From Ravibacter arvi (GTDB lineage: Bacteria > Bacteroidota > Bacteroidia > Cytophagales > Spirosomataceae), in assembly GCF_039540405.1 (NCBI RefSeq), contig NZ_BAABEY010000036.1, positions 682,001 through 746,000 of the forward strand: a stretch of 64,000 nucleotides of DNA, in the 5' to 3' direction. Both the position numbers and the translations under genes were made by a program. The notes beneath the pieces are model-generated. The model was not told where the DNA came from. It ran no database searches and worked only from the letters and a program-made list of their open reading frames with translations. Below are positions 61,126 through 64,000 of this stretch, piece by piece; within the stretch, counting starts at the first letter, position 1, and every line of letters begins with the position of its first letter.

Positions 61126-61791
61126 ATGTCGAAAACAGCTATGCGTATGAATGTTATGATTATTGCCAATTCTCCCCTGCAACGTTTTGGCCTCTCCAAG
61201 TTGATCACCGAAAGGTTTGAAGACGTTTTGGTAGAAAGTGCCGAAGAACTCTACGGAAGCGGGAAAGATGAAGTAGGGGCCGCCAGAGAGATTGTGATTC
61301 TCTGCCTCTATCCTTCCAGTCCGCTACGGGAAAACCTGGAGAAGCTTGAAGCTGTATCCGGCCGGTACCCTGCAGCCCGGATTCTCGTAATGGAAAATAC
61401 TGCCGAGAAAGAGTCATTTGAAAACCTGCAGGCTTATCTTAACAGTGGCATAAGCGGCTTCCTGACCACTGCAAGTCCCCTTGATATGTTTGACGACTGT
61501 CTCAGGAAGCTCATGGCCGGACAGAAGTACCTGAGCCCTCACGCCCTGGAATGGCTTCTCGACACTGCTTTCCTGAATAAGGAGGTGCATAAACTGACGC
61601 TGACCAGCCGGGAAAGCTACGTTGCCAGGCAACTGGCCGAAGGGCTCACTGTAAGCCAGATAGCAAAGGAAACCAACCGGAAAGTTTCCACCATTAGTAC
61701 GATCAAGCGAAATGTTTTCCGAAAGACCAACACGGACAATATTATTAAATTAAGAGAGCTGGTATTAAATGCGGGTATAAGAGGCGCTTAG
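61126..61791 (+). CDS. LuxR-type regulator with a degenerate receiver domain
   Basis: A 221-residue protein from the ATG at 61126; an open stretch back to 60910 runs over the terminator and is non-coding. The N-terminal part (about 1-125) folds like a response-regulator receiver (MNVMIIANSPLQRFGLSKLI), but the strand that should carry the phosphorylated Asp reads EIVILCLYPSS and lacks it. The C-terminal LuxR/NarL helix-turn-helix (LTSRESYVARQLAEGLTVSQIAKETNRKVSTISTIKRNV) is intact. It is probably a phosphorylation-independent transcription regulator. No sensor kinase is adjacent. Confidence 0.85.
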   Translation: MSKTAMRMNVMIIANSPLQRFGLSKLITERFEDVLVESAEELYGSGKDEVGAAREIVILCLYPSSPLRENLEKLEAVSGRYPAARILVMENTAEKESFENLQAYLNSGISGFLTTASPLDMFDDCLRKLMAGQKYLSPHALEWLLDTAFLNKEVHKLTLTSRESYVARQLAEGLTVSQIAKETNRKVSTISTIKRNVFRKTNTDNIIKLRELVLNAGIRGA

Positions 61792-61839
61792 CCTGCCCGC
61801 CAGATCCCCGTATTCCCTCCCGGCTCATAGCCGCCTGCC

Positions 61840-61882
61840 AAATCCGCTGGTACCAATTTCTTCGGTATCAGCGGATTTGTGT
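61840..61882 (+). terminator. Terminator after the LuxR-type gene
   Basis: AAATCCGCTG (61840-61849) and CAGCGGATTT (61869-61878), then GTGTTTT. Confidence 0.7.
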
Positions 61883-61914
61883 TTTAATATCCTCCATTCT
61901 TTCCCATTCCGATA

Positions 61915-61946
61915 GATAATATTTCGCAGGTAGGCGAAATATTATC
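61915..61946. promoter_or_regulatory. Perfect 13-bp inverted repeat upstream of the metalloprotease gene
   Basis: GATAATATTTCGC (61915-61927) and GCGAAATATTATC (61934-61946) are exact inverse copies around AGGTAG. No T run follows. It lies 29 bases upstream of a TAnnTTTG element, so an operator is as likely as an RNA hairpin. The rest of 61795-62172 holds the preceding terminator and the leader. Confidence 0.5.
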
Positions 61947-61974
61947 TTAATTCGATGCTAAATAGAAAAATTCC

Positions 61975-61982
61975 TACATTTG
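61975..61982 (+). promoter_or_regulatory. -7 element of the metalloprotease promoter
   Basis: TACATTTG (TAnnTTTG). TTCG at 61951-61954, 20 bases upstream, is a weak -33. This gives a leader of about 180 bases before the GTG at 62173. Confidence 0.4.
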
Positions 61983-62172
61983 CTTGAGGCGAAGCTTTGC
62001 TTATTTTTACAAGTAAAGCCATACGAAACAAACAAAATGACTAACTTATTAAAAGGATACAACTACCTGTTTATGAACGAACCTTCGATACCTCTTAATT
62101 GCACAATTGTTCCACCAAGTTAGAATAGCTGAATTATTGCCGTTTTTTATTAACTAATCTCAACGTTTAATA

Positions 62173-64000
62173 GTGAAAAAACTGGTTTTTTTTTGTGCCG
62201 CACTCCTCCAGTGTGCTGCACATTCCGGCTACACCCAGAAAAACCCGGCCTCCGAAATCAGTAGCTTTATTGCCCGTACCGGCGCACAGGTCACGGTTAA
62301 CGGAGCTACCGGCACACCGGGTTTCATACGGATGGCAGCCGGTACGGATCTGCCGCTTGAAGGCGTCGGCGTGCGTGATAACTCGTTCGCCTTTTTGAAA
62401 CGGAACCCCGGAATTTTTGGCATCCGTCAGGACAAGGACCAATTCGATGTGAAAACGGTCGCGCGCGACCAGTTCGGAATGGAGCATGTTATTCTCCAGC
62501 AATACTACCAGGGGGTACCGGTCTTCGATGGCATACTGAAGTTCCATTATGATCTCAGGTCGGCGCTGCGTGCGGTAAACGGCAATTTTATCCCCGAAAT
62601 CGAACTCAGTACGACACCCCTGCTCTCCGAACGTGAGGCCGGCCGCAATGCGCTCTCACTTGTTGCCGGCCAGAAGAAGTTGTTGAGCGAATTTCTGGAA
62701 GTGGCTAATTGTAAGCTCTTTATCTTTCAGAAGGGGCTTGCGCAAGGGTACAAGGGCACGCAATACCTGGCGTATGAAGTAGAAGTTTCCAATCGCGCCG
62801 ACATCCGTGAGTTTGTCTACGTTGATGCCCACTCGGGATCAGTAATCGAACAATTTACCGGTATGGCAGGCGCCCTGGACCGACGGCTTTATAACCAGAC
62901 TTATTCTGAAACCAGTCCGAATGTTAACCTGATCTGGAAAGAAGGCGACCCGTTCCCGGGCGCTCTGAACAACTGGCAGCAATCTTCTGTTATTTCAGCC
63001 GGCCATACTTATAATTTGTTTAAAACTGCCTTCGGGTATGAGTCTTTCAACGGTGCAAATGCCCCGATGATCAGTACCCATAACAATCCCGGTATCAGTT
63101 GCCCGAATGCCAATTGGAACGGGATATCGGCCAACTATTGTGACAAAACGGCTTCTGACGATGTGGTGGCCCATGAATGGGCACATGCCTATACGGAGTA
63201 TACGAGCGGATTGATCTATGCATGGCAGGCGGGAGCGCTTAGCGAATCATTTTCAGACGTTTGGGGAGAGACCGTGGATTTGCTGAATGGTTACATGGAC
63301 GAAAATGAAAGCCCGCTTACTTTGCGGGGCAAAGGATGCGCCACCACTTCCCGATGGCTGATCGGCGAAAAAGCTACTGCGTTCAGCAGTGCTGTACGGG
63401 ACATGTGGGATCCCAATTGCAAGGGAGATCCCGGCCGCGTTGGAGATGCGTATTACCGGTGCTTTGATCTTGACGGCGGCGGGGTGCATTCCAACTCCGG
63501 CGTACCCAACCACGCTTACGCGCTGTTTGTAGACGGCGGTGTTTATAACGGTTATACCATTGATGGGGTGGGCCTCACCAAAGCGGCTCATATCTGGTGG
63601 CGTGCCCAGAGCCATTATTTGTCAAAAACCAGTAATTTCAAAGCTTTTGCCGATGCGCTGCAGGCCGCCGGCAGTGACCTTGTGGGCATACCGCTGCCGG
63701 CCTTGGTGGTTACTTCCGATGTACCTTCGCCCTCGGGGGAGATCATTACGCTTCAGGATCTGAACGAACTTCGGAAGGTGATCGGGGCTGTTGAGCTTTA
63801 CCAGGAAAACCATTGTGGATTTCCGCCTATGTTCGAGGCTGTGGCGCCGCTATGCGAGGGGGCGAAAAAAGATTTGGCTCTCTTTTATGAAGATTTTGAG
63901 AACGGATTCGCGGGCAGCGGGTGGACAGTATCCGGGCACCCCCTTAACGGCGCCTCTCTGACTCCCTGGCAGATTAAAGAAAATGTCTATGGACGCCCGG
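62173..64000 (+). CDS. Secreted M4 (thermolysin-family) metalloprotease, 3' truncated by the window
   Basis: The frame opens at GTG 62173 (signal peptide KKLVFFCAALLQCAAHSGYT) and is still open at 64000 (609 codons). An FTP/PepSY-type propeptide (about 30-215) contains QQYYQGVPVFDGIL. The M4 catalytic domain has HEWAH at residues 334-338 and the third zinc ligand Glu358 in SESFSDVWGE, the same spacing as thermolysin. The second active-site His is in GGVHSNSGVPNHAYALF. From about 570 a new beta-sandwich starts (FYEDFENGFAGSGWTVSGHP), so MAM-like and T9SS domains probably follow. No ATG gives the signal peptide. It is a likely secreted protease. Confidence 0.9.
   Translation, partial: MKKLVFFCAALLQCAAHSGYTQKNPASEISSFIARTGAQVTVNGATGTPGFIRMAAGTDLPLEGVGVRDNSFAFLKRNPGIFGIRQDKDQFDVKTVARDQFGMEHVILQQYYQGVPVFDGILKFHYDLRSALRAVNGNFIPEIELSTTPLLSEREAGRNALSLVAGQKKLLSEFLEVANCKLFIFQKGLAQGYKGTQYLAYEVEVSNRADIREFVYVDAHSGSVIEQFTGMAGALDRRLYNQTYSETSPNVNLIWKEGDPFPGALNNWQQSSVISAGHTYNLFKTAFGYESFNGANAPMISTHNNPGISCPNANWNGISANYCDKTASDDVVAHEWAHAYTEYTSGLIYAWQAGALSESFSDVWGETVDLLNGYMDENESPLTLRGKGCATTSRWLIGEKATAFSSAVRDMWDPNCKGDPGRVGDAYYRCFDLDGGGVHSNSGVPNHAYALFVDGGVYNGYTIDGVGLTKAAHIWWRAQSHYLSKTSNFKAFADALQAAGSDLVGIPLPALVVTSDVPSPSGEIITLQDLNELRKVIGAVELYQENHCGFPPMFEAVAPLCEGAKKDLALFYEDFENGFAGSGWTVSGHPLNGASLTPWQIKENVYGRP

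Overview
The window looks like a piece of chromosome from a gliding, type IX secretion-competent member of the Bacteroidota, most likely Cytophagales (Spirosomataceae/Dyadobacter-like). The evidence is: promoters with the Bacteroidota TAnnTTTG -7 element (before tRNA-Leu, tRNA-Ser, the greA leader and others); a GldJ-type lipoprotein; secreted proteins with T9SS C-terminal sorting domains; DUF5683, DUF5686 and DUF4374 proteins; and a tmRNA whose tag reads GESNYAMAA, of the glycine-starting type I know from this phylum. The species is inferred.

Layout. 1-9.3 kb: the end of an unknown gene, a two-gene minus-strand unit (Gfo/Idh/MocA oxidoreductase, then a ThuA/PVC-type dehydrogenase/CARDB/azurin-like fusion), an M28 peptidase, a DUF1501 protein and a YjjG-type phosphatase. 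9.3-12.8 kb: fmt, a leader RNA with an intrinsic terminator in front of greA, an FGGY sugar kinase and tRNA-Leu(GAG).

13.03-21.14 kb: an 8.1-kb integrative element in the 3' end of tRNA-Ser(GCT), bounded by a 16-bp direct repeat. It holds a divergent repressor/Cro-like switch, a tyrosine integrase, three small genes, a VapE-like helicase, an 11-copy iteron cluster, a TOPRIM primase, a Zn-finger protein and, at the right end, an AT-rich membrane/coiled-coil/winged-helix cargo gene. No relaxase, capsid or packaging gene is visible. The plan resembles phage-inducible chromosomal islands or other satellites that replicate after excision. This is the most interesting part of the window.

21.3-32 kb: housekeeping genes. 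These are a BatB-like VWA protein and a TPR protein, purC, a STAS-like protein, rnz, an FMN reductase, a parA-parB-DUF5683-dapB-lepB cluster on the minus strand, and comF. 32-44 kb: gldJ, mfd, a metallophosphoesterase, a glucan-phosphorylase-like protein lacking the PLP lysine, a ChbG-like deacetylase, thiamine pyrophosphokinase, a GGCT-like protein, a conserved family of unknown function and a NUDIX hydrolase. 44-53 kb: topoisomerase IV/gyrase subunit A, a SanA-like protein, a DUF5686 outer-membrane protein, an orphan ABC ATPase and a DUF4374 lipoprotein.

53-64 kb: a gene remnant, tmRNA (ssrA), a dispersed palindrome, two T9SS-exported proteins, a LuxR-type regulator without a phospho-acceptor Asp, and the first 609 codons of an M4 metalloprotease cut off by the window end. 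Three copies of a long hairpin repeat built from GGAAATCGGA units sit directly downstream of genes. One copy has become the C-terminal coding sequence of the gene it abuts.
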